From positions 868,001 through 932,000 of the forward strand of contig NW_025408678.1 in NCBI RefSeq assembly GCF_020360975.1: a stretch of DNA of 64,000 nt. The letters are read 5' to 3'. Below the pieces are notes generated by a model, which saw nothing but the letters and a program-made list of their open reading frames with translations, did no database searches and was not told where the DNA came from. Below are positions 47,130-60,082 of this stretch, one piece after another; within the stretch, counting starts at the first letter, position 1, and each line of letters starts with the position of its first letter. The position numbers were made by a program, and so were the translations under genes. The DNA comes from Hirsutella rhossiliensis. Lineage: Eukaryota; Ascomycota; Sordariomycetes; Hypocreales; Ophiocordycipitaceae.

Positions 47130-47677
47130 AGCAACCCTTGCAAAGAAAAGAAAGAAAGAGAGCCCAATGTCTATTTCCCTTGGTAAATGTTATGAGTAGT
47201 TTGGCCGTTATAGCAAAGGAATGTAAGAAAAATGTTCCTAAAATATTATTTAAAAAGAGAAAGCAAGATTAAAAGAGCCACCATAGAGGTAAATTTCCTA
47301 GTATATATATATTATATATATTTCTAATTAGAACGTAGGAATTAATACGGAGGAGTAAGGAGAAGGAAGGACAGCATTCAAAAAATAATATACAGTAAAA
47401 GAAGTTTGGGACATTCTTTCTTTTTCTACGGGGGCTGCTTAGCGCGCGCAACGGCTTCTGAAAACTTCCTCCGTACGTCTTTTCGATTTGCCTGGCTTCT
47501 GGGCGCGGCGCTAGGTGTTCGACTCCCGCGTTCTGGCAAGCCAGGAATCTTGGCGGAGCCGCCCGCGATCCCCGATGGGGAAAGGGGGGTGTGCGTTGCA
47601 AGTCTCGGTCGGCAGATAATCTATGTTTCAGTTGATGCGCACGTTCCACTTTCGCCTGCGTGGCGCAACGGTCTTCG
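47027..47677. repeat. scattered direct and inverted copies of one short repeat
   Basis: CCACTTTTGCCTGCGTGGCA (from about 47,030) recurs as CCACTTTCGCCTGCGTGGCG (from about 47,645). The segment 47,095-47,160 recurs inverted at 47,412-47,476 (shared core GCGCAACGGCTT.TGAAA). Identity is roughly 75-85%. The spacer 47,280-47,400 is AT-rich. Confidence 0.6.
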
Positions 47678-48130
47678 CTAGTCGCTAATTACACGATGAG
47701 TTGGCTGCGGCTGGGGCAAAGTCTAGCAAATAGAAATGCACGCTGTCAACTACCGAGCCCTGGGGGAGAAATCGCCCCTAGTCCCTCGACTTCTGTAGAC
47801 ACGCCCCCGACGCGCATGCCCCGTGGTTGATGCTCGGGTGGGGAGGCCCTTTTCTTCTTCTTCTCCACGCCGCATCGGAGCCATAGCATCATGCATCATG
47901 GCTTCCACACGCCCCGGGGTGCGCGGGGGCGTGGACAGGGAGACGGATGACGACTCGGGCAAGTTTTGAGGCTGAGAACCAGCTCTCCTGCCCGGTCTGG
48001 TCTGCATGATCAATCCACCCAAGCCGACCAATAAGGATCCATTGGCTACGCCGCCATCATGGCCGTGTCTTATATTTCCTCTTATCGTCTAGTAACAACC
48101 CTTCATCCGCACCGGCACCACTCGTTTCGC
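47678..48130. other. right edge of the gene island, no gene
   Basis: GC-rich DNA with a chance 93-codon minus frame. CpA and TpG are normal up to about 48,125 and vanish within a few tens of bases after that. Confidence 0.5.
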
Positions 48131-49324
48131 CCTAACTATTTTAACTTAGCCGTCTCCCCTCTATATCTCTCCTCGTAAGTCTTTTGTTCCTATAAAGTCG
48201 GTCGTTGCAAATTCCCCGCCGCCCCCCACCGCCTTCCGCTTTAGGCAAGCCCCTCCCCTTTTAGCCCGTCGCTATATACGGGATTGCTATAAGAATACCT
48301 ATACTCCCTCCCCCCCTCTACTCGATTCTCCTTTTCTTCCTCTCTCTCTCTCTCTTACCGTTATCCCTCCCTATCGGCCGGCTATAGTTAATATATAGCC
48401 CCTTCCTTTATCTAACTCTACTCCGCTTATACGACCTCCTTAACTCCTACTCTATATATTTAGCTAAGTTCTAATACCCCTAGGTTCTATATATCCGCTT
48501 TATTAGCGATATTTTTAGTCCCTTTAGTCCTTTAACTTAGCTTAGGGGAAGGGAAAAGGCTCCTTTTATTACTTTAACGCCCTAAATTAAAAGGGGCCTT
48601 TACTCGCCGATATAGATAGACTCTTAAATCTAGGCCCGAACTAACCGGCATATAGCTCTAGCTATTCGGCATATAGAAAAAGTAGGTAGTATAGCTAGTT
48701 AAGGCGTAGCGCCGATACCGTAAATTTAAGTATATATATTCCCCGCGCCTACCTTACGTATTATATTAAGAGCCGCCTATACTAAGGAAAGTAAGGTTAT
48801 CGTAATACGTAGGAAATAGTTAATTATACGCTTAGCGGTATTATAATAGTTATGTCTTTAATATAGGCCCTCCCTATATAAATCTTACTATGCCTCTCTT
48901 TTATCTTAGACGTCTTCCTTAACCTTATCCTACTATATAGCTAGCTTATATAAGGGTATTATTCTCGCGAAGAGAGATATAAGAAGTATATATAAAATGC
49001 ACGAAGGTAAAAGTAGAAGTAAGGGGCCGGACAAGCAGGGCAGAGATATTTAAATCTTACGGGGGCAGTAATTATAGTAAGGGAGTAATTATTATATTGC
49101 CTTAATTATTCTTCTTTCCTCTATCTAACGCCCCTCTTTATACCTATCTAGCATCTTAATTAATAAAGAAGATCCTACTTAAAGAAGCTACTAATATCCT
49201 TTTAACTACCGAGCTTTTTACCGGTTTTCCCCCTCTTTTTCTAGCCGTTACTAGCATATCTATCTTATCTTTCGCTACCTCTATAGGAAGCTATCGCTAC
49301 TTCTACTTCTCTTTATATATTATA
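48131..49324. other. RIP-degraded repeat DNA, family not identified
   Basis: Almost no CpA or TpG and no open frames. A (CT)n run lies at about 48,338-48,356 and poly-C tracts occur around 48,210-48,320. I found no diagnostic transposon motif here. Confidence 0.5.
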
Positions 49325-50023
49325 TACTAGTCCCTCGGTACGGGGCTAGTACGTTAACCTTACTATCTACCTAGATCCGGTATAGGTTTAATAAGTAATT
49401 AAATAGACTAGCTACTATACGTAATTAAACGTATTATATAGACTAGCTACCGTACGAAATTACGCGCGTTAAATATAGACTAGCTACTAGTCTTATAAGT
49501 TAAAGTAAGAGTAGTAATAACTATCTATATTCTTCTCTACCCGCCTAAGATCTAGCGGGTTCTCTATCTTCTATATATACTATAGCGAGCGTAAGACCTT
49601 ACTTAGGGCTTTAACTAAGTAATATCTTAACCTTATAATCGTATAACGGTAGTATAGTATATTAGCGGTATTTCCTAGTATTTTCCCTAGGTAAGTATAG
49701 GTATTTCTCTATAATTTCCCCGCTATATTCTTATAGTAACTTCTTAAGGAAATATCGGTATAATCCTTAAGGAGCTATTATTACTTAGGAAATTATAGTA
49801 TATTCCCTATATAATATATCCTTAGGGGAAATCTCTATAAAATATCTATATAATCCGCTTAGTTATTATTTCTAGGATTTCTAGGTGATTTCCTAGAGTT
49901 TACTTAGTAGCTTCTAGGTTCCTTCTTTTATAGGGAGCCTTAAGGAGTTAGGGGTAACTTCCCTAAGGGAGGCCAATATCGTTATAGGTACCTAGATTAT
50001 CGACTATAAGGTATCCTATAATA
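49325..50023. repeat. second copy of the 699-bp LTR-like repeat
   Basis: End-to-end relative of 11,473-12,171 with the same length. The differences seen by eye are nearly all transitions. The flanking five bases (TTATA and AATAC) do not match, so no target duplication supports a solo LTR here. Confidence 0.7.
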
Positions 50024-51120
50024 AATACTTAAGGCGAAAGAATTAACTAATATCCTTATTAGTCTCCTACGGTATTTAAGCGGGAGTCGCGCTAATAAGG
50101 AATCGTAGTAAAGTTATATAGATTTCTAAGGTTAGTATAAGGAATAACTTATATCTTATCTAAAACGTAACTTAATACGACTAATATTAAGGGCGTAAGG
50201 CGGCTAATCTAAGAGTAAAATACTACTAAAACTAAGGGCGCTAGGTAGCTAAGCTAGGGTAATAAATAAGTAGGGCTAGGGGCATAGTATAGCTAAGCTA
50301 GGAAAAACTAATTATAACCGGGGGCGCTCTATAGCTAAGCTAGTAGAAAAAAAAACCGAATAAGACTAGGGATATAATAAGGCTAAACCGATAACCGACT
50401 GTCTTACGCCGCGGGGGTAAGGGTAAAGCGGGGAATCTCTTCCTTAGCTTCCTCCTTTATTAAATCCTTAGGGCCTACTAGCACGTCGTTTAGGGCATCC
50501 TATATATTAAAGGCTCTATAAATAAGCACGCTATAAGCGTTATTTAGGGCTGGTTTTACTAAAAGTATTATAGCTAGTCTATAGTAAAAGGCTAGAACTT
50601 AGTTATAGATTACTATTACTAGTGCCTATATAGTTAGGCCTAGGTTCTAGAACCTACCTAGGTATATATCGGTAAACTTTTAGTCTAATAAGTTAAAATA
50701 GGCTATTACGTTAGGCGTATAAGAGCAGGCTACTACTAACGTATAAAGGGGGCTAACGCGGGCCGCTCTTTAGTATACCGCGGCGAGCTTAGGTAAGTCG
50801 TCTAAGAGGTAGGCGGTAAAAGTAAACTAATAAATAAAGCTAGCAGGTACTTTAGCGAGGGCGGCGTACTAGCTAAGCGAGAGGTTAGCGTTAGCCTTCT
50901 TATAAATAGCAGCGAATAGATTTATTTAAATTATAGCCGCGTTTAAGGCTTTATAAACTAGCGCTTTTAACTTAGAGTAAATAATACTTATATAGCTATT
51001 TATATTAGCCGGGTTATATAAGGAACGGTGTTCCTACTATAAATAAAGCAGCTATAATATACTCTCCCGATTATATAAGCTAATAAGTAGTATATTAATT
51101 ATAGATAAAATCTTATCCTA
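50024..51120. other. RIP-degraded DNA between the 699-bp repeat and the un-RIPped spacer
   Basis: Mostly free of CpA and TpG, full of stops, and no motif recognised. It could be the internal tail of an element whose LTR is the 699-bp repeat. Confidence 0.4.
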
Positions 51121-51500
51121 TAGAGTAAGAATCGCTCGTTATTTTGCATGTTATTATGCATTAAACGGGTTGCCGGTTATCGTATAATCGGGAATCGAAG
51201 GAATAGAGCTAGCTTAGAATGCTAGCTAAGACCTCTTAAGAACACCGGCACGACCAACCTCCTTTAAACACGAATATTAGTAGAACAAAGATACCTCTAG
51301 ATTCACTTAAGGTATCACGGAATTCCCTAGTCTTAGGGCTATACGGCAGCCTAAATCTAGTCCCGAAAGGTTCTTCCGTTCAGCTATAATTATCTATATA
51401 AGATAGTATATCTACTAGTAGATAGATTAAGAATCATTAACTTAAACACCTCTTCTATATACTAATATACTACTAATAAATTCCGTTGAAAATCCTACCT
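51121..51500. other. short un-RIPped spacer inside the repeat block
   Basis: CpA and TpG reappear here (for example TTTTGCATGTTATTATGCAT, CACCGGCACGACC, GATTCACTTAAGG). The stretch is bounded on both sides by CpA-free DNA. No gene fits. It is most simply unique DNA, or a single-copy remnant, that escaped RIP. Confidence 0.6.
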
Positions 51501-51519
51501 TATACTCCTTCTTCCCCTC

Positions 51520-54500
51520 TATTATATAGTCTTACGTAATTCCTTAATTTCCTAAAATTCCGCTTTTACTTATATACCTTAAAGGTTATTATAATATACT
51601 ATAAAAAGTATAATAGGGAATAGTCTAGGTTTTTTATAGCTTAGAACCTAGAAGGGGTTAAGCTTTTATTAAACTAGTATTAGGGCCTATTCCTTAGTAA
51701 ATAGGTTAGCCCGTTTAAAGGGAGTAAAGGGCGGGGCCGCGGTAGCGGTAAGTAAGTATCTAGCGAATAGGTTCCTTAATAGCTCGTCGAAGGTAAGGTC
51801 TACTATACTAGATCCTCTAGGTTTAGCTAAGGTACGCTTAAGGCTCTCCTTAAACTTATAGGTTCTTAGTATACTAGTAGCCTTATACTCTTTTATAGCG
51901 GCGGCTTTAAATATCTTTAGATAAGTAGGGAGGTACTTTACGCTAGTAATAATAGCGATAATTTTAAGTATCTTAGCGTCTATAAAGGCGACCTATTTAA
52001 ATAGGAGCTTATTAATAACGTTAGCTAAGATAGTAGCGATCTATATAGTTCTAAGGGCGCTAGTTATTATCTTAGTTTTATTAAGGAAGATAGCCCTATT
52101 TAGGTTATATAGTAATAAAGGAAGAAGCTTATCCTTATTAAACGATAGGGCGAACTACCTATAGGCGTTATAAGGGGTACTAAGGGTTTTCCCTATAATA
52201 CTTAAAACTAATAATAGCGAGTTATTAAACGAATTACTAAAGCTTAATAGCGATAAGGTATAGTCGTCGAAGTAAATATATAAAAGAGTACTAAGATTAT
52301 AGTAATAAGAAGCGCTAACCTACTATAGTTAGATAGTTAACGTTATATTCTTATTAGTTTAGGTAGTTATAGGAGTTATAGTAGTATTACGATAGGTAGC
52401 AGCGCTATAAGGTATAGAGAAGTATAGCTAGTTATAGTTATATAGGTCGCGGGCTTTAGATAGGGGAAGAGATAAAGAGGTATAGTATATACCGTTTTTT
52501 ACTAAGCTTATATTAAGATTATATCCTTCTATAGTAAGGAGGTCGCGGTAGTTAGTATATATACTATAATTATCTTATTTTTACTTAGTAAAAGTAGCTA
52601 TATTAAACTTAAGGTTTTAAAGGAGCTCTACCTTATTCCTATATAATTAGACTACTTATTAAAATCCCTTAAAGCTTAGGCGCGGCGGTCGTTAGTAGAT
52701 TTAGTTAGAGAAATACTAGTAAAATACTAAGTCCTTACTATAATACTTATAGCCTTAGATAGCGGGAACCTTAAATATAAGTATAAGAGGGGCGCGATTT
52801 AATATAGAAAAAGGAGTATAAAAGGATAGGGAAATTAGGTTCCTAAAATAAAAATAAATATAGGTACTAAAATATAGTATCGGATTACTATTTACTATAA
52901 GCGGCCTATTAATACTTATTAGCTAGTTAACCTATCCTTAAACGTTTAAGAGAACGAATAGTAATAGCGTATACTATATACTATTATTTCTTCCTTAGCT
53001 ATAGTAGCTCGTACTATTATATAGCGCGCGTATAGAGCTTCTAGGTATAGGTAATACGACCTTATAACGCTCCTTACTATATATTAAATTCTTTAATAAG
53101 GTCTTTAGCAACGATATCCTTAGCGGCTACCTAGGAATTATAGCTACTTAGCTAGCCTTTTTAGCTAATAAGGTATTCTATATAAGCGGTCCTTTAATTA
53201 TATTTATAAGTTCTAGAGTTAAGGATTCTTTTAACTTCTTAGTAGTTAGTATTAGGTTCTAGGCTAGGTTAGGCGTTTAGTCGTTTAGCTAGCTATAGCT
53301 ATATAATAGAAATAACGTTATAGATATTTAAGGATCTAGCTAAGTTAAGGTAGTAAGCTAAATAGCTAATCCGTTTAAGGACTTTAAATAGTCTTATATA
53401 GCGTTCCTTTAACTTTGCTACCTATCTATTAGCTATACTATATCCTTTCCTTAACTAAAGCTATACTTAATCCCTAGGCTTAAACTCTAGCGCTTAGTAC
53501 TTTATATTATACTACTTTTTTATTCCTACCTAAGCTAGAGCGATCGAGATCCTAGCTTAGTCTTAAAGTATCTCCCTATCTATCTATAAGGGGCCTTCCC
53601 TAAGGTATCGCTTACTATCGTTTATCTATATCCTAGTTAGTAGCTTACTTAAAAAGGTACTAATTACTAAGGAGTAAGAGTTATTAAAGGTAAATTAAAG
53701 TAATAGTAACGCGTTAACCTATTAATAGGATAGGAAGTTAGTTATAAAGAACTAAAGTATAGTTTTAACTATTTAGTTATATTATTTTAATAAGCTATTA
53801 GTCTAAGGATACTAAGTTATAGATACTAGTAACTTAAACTTATATACTATTTATAGTCTTTTTTAAAACGCTAAAAGGAACTTAAGGTCTTAGTCGGAAA
53901 TAATCTAAGTAGGAATCCCTTAGTTATAGCGTATTAACTTAGTAAATAATACCTTAGCTTAGTCCTTTATAGTAAACTAGTTATAGCTTAAGATAAGGAG
54001 CCTTATTTTTAAGAACTTATTAGTTACTATTAGTAGTATATTATAATAGACCTTAATAAGTAGTATTTATAGAGTTCGGTCTATAAGAACGTTTAAGAGC
54101 CTTATTATAAAATCTATAGCGATTATATAAAAAGGTAAGGCTAAGAAAGTAATTAAAACTAACTTACTAAGGGCCTTTAACTAGTCGGTTTAGTTCCTAT
54201 AGTAAGCGTTATACTTATTAATAAAGCTATCGATAAGTTTTCTTAAGGCTAGTAATAGTAAATATAAAGGATAATTCCTCTTATATCTTTTACTATCTAA
54301 AGTAGAATTTACGCGTATAGTCGTTAGCGATAATTTCCTTAGTATAAGTAGTAGGTATATAAAGCTAGTAACGACCTTTAGACTTAACTAAGTAAAGTAA
54401 CTTATTCCGCTAAATAAATAAGAGACCGACCTAGGACTTATCGCTTTTAAGCTACTTTAGTATACTAGCTTACCTAAGTTCTTCCGCGTATACTTCCTAG

Positions 54501-57500
54501 ATCTTTTAGTATAGGTTAGGTTAAATAAAGGATTTTATAACTATATATATATATTTAACTAGCGCTTTATTTTCTTAGACGCGGTTTAATTCCCTAAGTT
54601 TATATTTTCTAAGTATTATAAATAGTAGTCGAGATAGTATATTAATAAGTATATTTATAGTTCTAAGAATATAGTAGACTTTTAAGGGAAACTAGCTAAG
54701 GTACTATAAAGAGAGTATAAGCTAATTATTTATCTTTATACTAATAGTAAATAGTAATATTTACTTTAAGATTATACTTATAGCGGTATAGTTAGTTAGT
54801 ATAATAACCTTTAGTAGTAAGGTAAAGATAATATATAACTAGAGCTTTTAATAAGCCTAAGAAAGATAAGTAACTTTAAGTTTAGTAGGCTAGTATCTAG
54901 GCTCTTTATTAATTAAGCGTTTACTAAGGTAAAGGATTAGCTAGATACTCGTTTAAGGCAGGGTTCTTCTTAGGTTCTAGTCTACCCCTAGTACTAAGTA
55001 AAAGGCTACTACTATAAAGCCTAGCTCGCGGCTAGCGTCGATTTATAGGAATAATAGCTATTATAGGTCGAAATAGTATAGCCGCGTTAGTTCTATAAAA
55101 GCGTTTATAATATCTTAAAAGGCCTATTCCTCTACTAAGGACGGTTTATACGTTGCCTTAAAGGTATATTTATTCCTTACTAATCCCTTAAGTAGCGCTT
55201 AACTATCTCGCGCTTCCTTAAGTATTACTATTTTCCGAACTTAGAGCGCCTCTACCCTTTAAGAAAAGTAGGCTACTAAGTACCGCCGTTAGTTAACTAA
55301 GCTAAGCTACTTTTCTAGTACCTATAAGGTATTTAGAAACTCTATATCTTATAATACTTATACTTATTCTTTAGTATTTATTAGGCCGATACTATTAACT
55401 CGAAATCTTAATAGTTTTATAAATAGGTAGCTTAAGAATAATTTCGATTTAGCTAAGGCTAGGTTATAGTCTATAAAGAGTTAGAAAATAGCCTAGAAGT
55501 AATAAATATAGTTATTTTCTATATCTAAGTATATTATAATATCGTCGATATACTTAAAAGAATATTCTATATATTCCTAAAGGATTTAGTCTATAAATCG
55601 TTAGATATATATAGGTAAGTTCTTATATCCTATTAAAGCTACCGTTAGTTATTTTAAGCTTTTATAGCTAATTACTATAAACCTTTCTTAATACTCCTTA
55701 TAGATAAGGAACTAATAAAAGAAGGACTAAGCGTTTATAGTAGAAATAAAGCGTTTTCTTTATAGCTTTTAGATTATATCTCTTTAAAGCGGTATTAGGT
55801 AAGCGTCTAAGATAGCAATACTATTAAGAGCGTATAGGTCTACTACTATTTAGCCCTTTTTATTACTATATATAGTTCTTTAGACTATAAATATAAGGTA
55901 AGTAAATAAGGTTACTTTTATAGCCTATCTTATACGCCCCTTTTAGTATAGGTCCTTATAGGTCTAATTAATTAGCGCCTTATCCTTTTAGCTAAGTAGG
56001 TAAGCCTTAAAAGCTAGTTTTTATAGGTACTAATTTTCTACTAGTAGAATATATATATAATAGTCTAGGTAGACCTTAATAGTACCTTAGTCCTTTTATA
56101 GGGTTAGGAAGAAGGTAACTATATATTAAATCTTTTCTATAAATATAGGGTCTTAATTATAGATTTTAACGTCCTTTAAAGTAGTTATCTTTAAGAGGCT
56201 ATAGTCTTATAAAATCCCGATCTTATAGTTCGGAGTCTATTTATATATCTATAGAGGGAGTTCCCCTTTAGCGGACTTAAGGCTCCCTTCTTTTAAGGGT
56301 TTTTTTAATAGGTTAGTATCTAAGTATAGTTCGCTATATTCTATAGTCTTTTATATAGCTAGCTCTTTAGTTAGAGTTACCTTAGCTAGGGTTTCCCTAG
56401 GTAGGTTAATCTATAAAAACTATATTTTATTACTAAGGTCTACTAGTATACCTAAGTACTATCCTTTCTTAAATTAAATATAGCGAGTAGTAGTATTAAC
56501 TACTATAACTAGAGTTATACCTTAGATTAAGTTATAGGCTAATAATAGGTCTCTTAGAAAAAATACTAGGTTACGATCCCTTAGTATATCCTTAATTTAT
56601 ACTAGTAGGCGTTCTATCCTATATATAGGGACGTTAATATCGGCTTAGTATATAACCTAACGATAGATCGTATAGCCTTATTAAGTTAAGCGAGCTATAA
56701 CTATTAGGTTACTATATAAGCTAATAGATATTATTCTCTTAAAGTTTACGATATTAACTTTATTTAATACTAAGGAATCTTATCTAAGTAATAATCTTAT
56801 AGATAGGGTCTAGACTACTTAAGCGCTAATAGTAAATTACCTAACCTTAAATCCTATTCCTTATTTCCCTTAGATATTAATAGTTAAGGTCGCTTAACCC
56901 TTAGTTTAGCTTTTCCTTATACTAGATAATAAGACCTACTAAGTTATATTAAGGGTTATATTATTAAAGTAGTTAAGCTAGTCTTCCTTAATTATAAAGC
57001 GGGCTATACTAAAGTCTATATATACGTTTAATAGTTAGTCTAAGCCTTTAGTTTTAAAGATAGATATCTAAGTATACGTAAACTAAGACGGCTTTATTAG
57101 ATCCGATATTTTAGTTTATAGCGCTGCTCTTATAGTTAGCTAGTTTCTTAGTATTTTAGGCGAACTACTTAGTCTTATAAGTTCCGCTTTTATTATATTA
57201 AGAATAAATAAGATCTTATCTTTTATTTCTTTAATATCTTCTCTTATATTAGCGGTAGTATCCTTATCTTCTAGTCCTTTATCCTAGGTAAATAAGATTT
57301 AGTTTTATATTTCCTAGGAAAGATATATCCCGCCTTAGTCGTTAGTTAGTACCGCTTAAAGCTAATAGGCGAGGTTAATAACGATTAGGTTTTCTTAAAA
57401 GCCCTCCTTTAGTTTTAAATCCTAAGGCTATAGTCTAGCTTAAGGGCTAGTTAATTAGTTAGGTACTAGGCCTATATCTACCTAGCATAGATTATTCTAT

Positions 57501-58565
57501 CCTAACGCGGTAGTTATATTTCCTTTCTATTAGAATTATCCTTATTCCTAGGGTTTCTAACTAGTTAGTTTAGCTATAAATAAGGTAGAGTTTACTATAG
57601 TCTCGTTCTTAGTTTCGCGTAATCTACCTTATACGCGTTCTTTTACTATATTACTTATCTTTCCTTATAACCTAACCGTTAGCTTAGTTTCTAACTATAG
57701 GATAAGTTACTTATAGTTATTAATCTAAGTATCGAATAATTCTAGACTAATAGGTCGGCGGAATAATTCTTATAATAATACGTTTAGTTATTAATAGACT
57801 AATATAGTAAGGTACTTTTTTAAGTATAGCGCTACTTTTACTTTTTAGTAGAGCTTTAATATCTATTTATAGAAGTTAGCTCTATTTATAATATCTAAGG
57901 TAGTAAATCGTTTTATTTATAAAGATCTTAACGCTACTTTTAGCTAGATAGCGAAGCGTTTTTATAGTTTAGTATACTAAGCGGTATATTCTTAGTTTAA
58001 GGTATAAAGTATAGCTTAGTTAGATTCGCTAAGATTACTAAAATACTATTTAATAGCGGTTCTATAGAGTAAGCTAAGGATTAGTATCGTTAGTTCGTTA
58101 GCGTATTTTAGTCCGCGAATAGCTACCTGCTTTAGGGAATCAATAAATTAATCGATACTTCTATATATAATTATTTTCTTAGTTTCTTTAAGAACGTCGA
58201 ATATTATATTAAAGGGGCTAGCGGGATTAAACTTCCTTATATCTTTTAGTTTAATATATACTAAGGGTGCTTAAGGAGGGTTTATAGTAGTATTATCCTT
58301 AGTTTCTCTTACTATAGCTTTTATTAGTAGTTTTATAAGAGCTTCTTTTATAATTAAGCTTATTAGCTAGTTCGCTAAGGTTATTATTGTAAATATACCG
58401 CTAAGGGTAGTATTATTTAAAGGTTCTTCTTTATTTTAGTTATTATAGTTTAGTAAACTTCTAGGGCTTTATCCTTTTAATAGAGATAGTTAAGGTAGGG
58501 CGGGGGAGGCTATACTATACCGATTTCTATATAGCTCTATTATTTATAGCTAATATTACCTTATT
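51520..58565 (-). mobile_element. RIP-degraded chromodomain gypsy retrotransposon
   Basis: On the minus strand, gag-like sequence (about 57,610-58,360) and protease-like sequence (about 57,000) are followed by reverse transcriptase (about 55,360-55,580) with FKYIDDIIIY and a KLFLSYLFIKLLRFRV-type continuation, and at the C-terminal end by a chromodomain (53,123-53,179). The order gag-pro-RT-IN-chromo is that of chromoviral Ty3/gypsy elements. The 55,920-58,565 part is colinear with 493-776 plus 8628-11,010. Stops occur at conserved Trp codons. The lower limit and the LTRs are not securely placed. Confidence 0.75.
53123..53179 (-). pseudogene. chromodomain remnant with RIP stops
   Basis: The minus strand reads EYLIS-stop-KG-stop-LSSYNS-stop-VAA. 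The family consensus is EYLV.WKGW..SENSWEP, so all three stops (TAA, TAG, TAG) stand exactly where Trp is conserved. Chromodomains guide such elements to heterochromatin. Confidence 0.8.
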
Positions 58566-60082
58566 TATAAGGGAATATATATTATAGTACGATTAGTTAG
58601 GTAGTAAAGATAGCTAGAGGTACTATACTATATATATTATATTCTCCTTATTATAAGACTAAAGCTTATAAAAAGAGGGATTTTTCCTTTTTTATTAAAA
58701 TAGTAAGTAGTCTATAATATATAAGTAAGGCAAGCACGATTCCTTATTAATACCCTATTAATATATTAGTACTATATACCTAAGTACTTTATTAGCTTAT
58801 ACCTCTTAGTAGCGCTCTTATAATTATATCCCTATTTATATAAACGTCTTAGCTATATCTTTAATATATATTACTTTTACTATACTATATATATTTAGTT
58901 AAAAAGAGAGGTAGTTATAGTTATATATTATATATATACGCTTATATAAGTATATATTAGTCTATACTTTATAACGTTAATAGTTCTTATACTAGCGGTT
59001 GCCGCTAAGTAACCGTTATAGTATCGCCTATATATTAGCCGCGGAACTATAATATAAAGAGCGTGCGTATATATCCCTTACTTCTTTTATTTTATTTTCT
59101 TCTTTAACTCTTTTACTTACGATTACTATAGAGTTTTATACATTTTTTTATTAATCCCTTATACCCTTTTTTATTACTTTTTATCGACGATTTATTAATA
59201 ATAATACTTTTTATACTAAAAAAGATAAAGAACTATAACGCTAATTTCCTACGCTATATATAAAAGTAGGTAGCGGCGGGTTTGCCTTTAAAGTATAAGC
59301 GATTAGCCTAGAAGTCTTATAGTAATACTAGTTCCCCCTTAGTAAAGAAAGCTAAGAAAGGTATAAGGGAATCCTAGTCCTAGGAGACTTTTAGTCTAGG
59401 ACTTAATATTAGCGAGGGTTATACCCTTATTACCTTACTAAATACCTTAACTCTAGCTATTAATAAGCCTACCTTTATAGGCTAGGAAACTTATAAGTCT
59501 ATTACCCTTATTAGTAATACTAATACTAGTAAGGAGATCGTGCTTAGGCGCTCTTAAGTAAGTGCCGATAACCTAGCTACTTTATCTTAATAGGGTGGCT
59601 CTAGCTAATAAGAGATTATTACTTAGGCCGCTCCTTAGAATAAGTAGGCCGATATTAATAATAAGGCCTAGCTAAATAAGGGCTAAGACTATCTTAATAC
59701 CTAGCTAAATAAGGGCTAAGATAATAATAATAGTAATAACGGAGATAGCCGCGATTTAACTCCTCTTACTAATAAACCTAAGAATAGCGGCGCTAGAGAT
59801 AAGGGCACCTAAGTAGCGGTACGAGGCGGTCGCGATCTTATAAAGAAGCGTACTTAATCTAAGGCTAAAGCCCGCTTAGTTAAGGCCTAGGGGGTTATTT
59901 ATTACGACTATAGTTAGCGGGCCGTAGGAGAGCTAGCTACGTTTACGTAATAAGGCGGCTTAGAATAATAGTTAGGATAAGAAGTTACTTAGGCTTAGCT
60001 TACCTAGAGCGTATATAAGCTAAGTAAGCCTTATATAAATAGATTACTACTTAGGAGCATAGCTTATAAGTAAGCTATAGTA
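58566..60082. other. RIP-degraded repeat DNA, family not identified
   Basis: Free of CpA/TpG over most of its length, with no frame and no clear motif. Parts of 59,895-60,080 may be a diverged distal end of the LTR that follows. Confidence 0.45.

Noticed and set aside
47480..47560. TGTTCGACTCCCG resembling a tRNA T-arm
   Set aside because: No matching acceptor stem, D-arm or anticodon arm could be found upstream.
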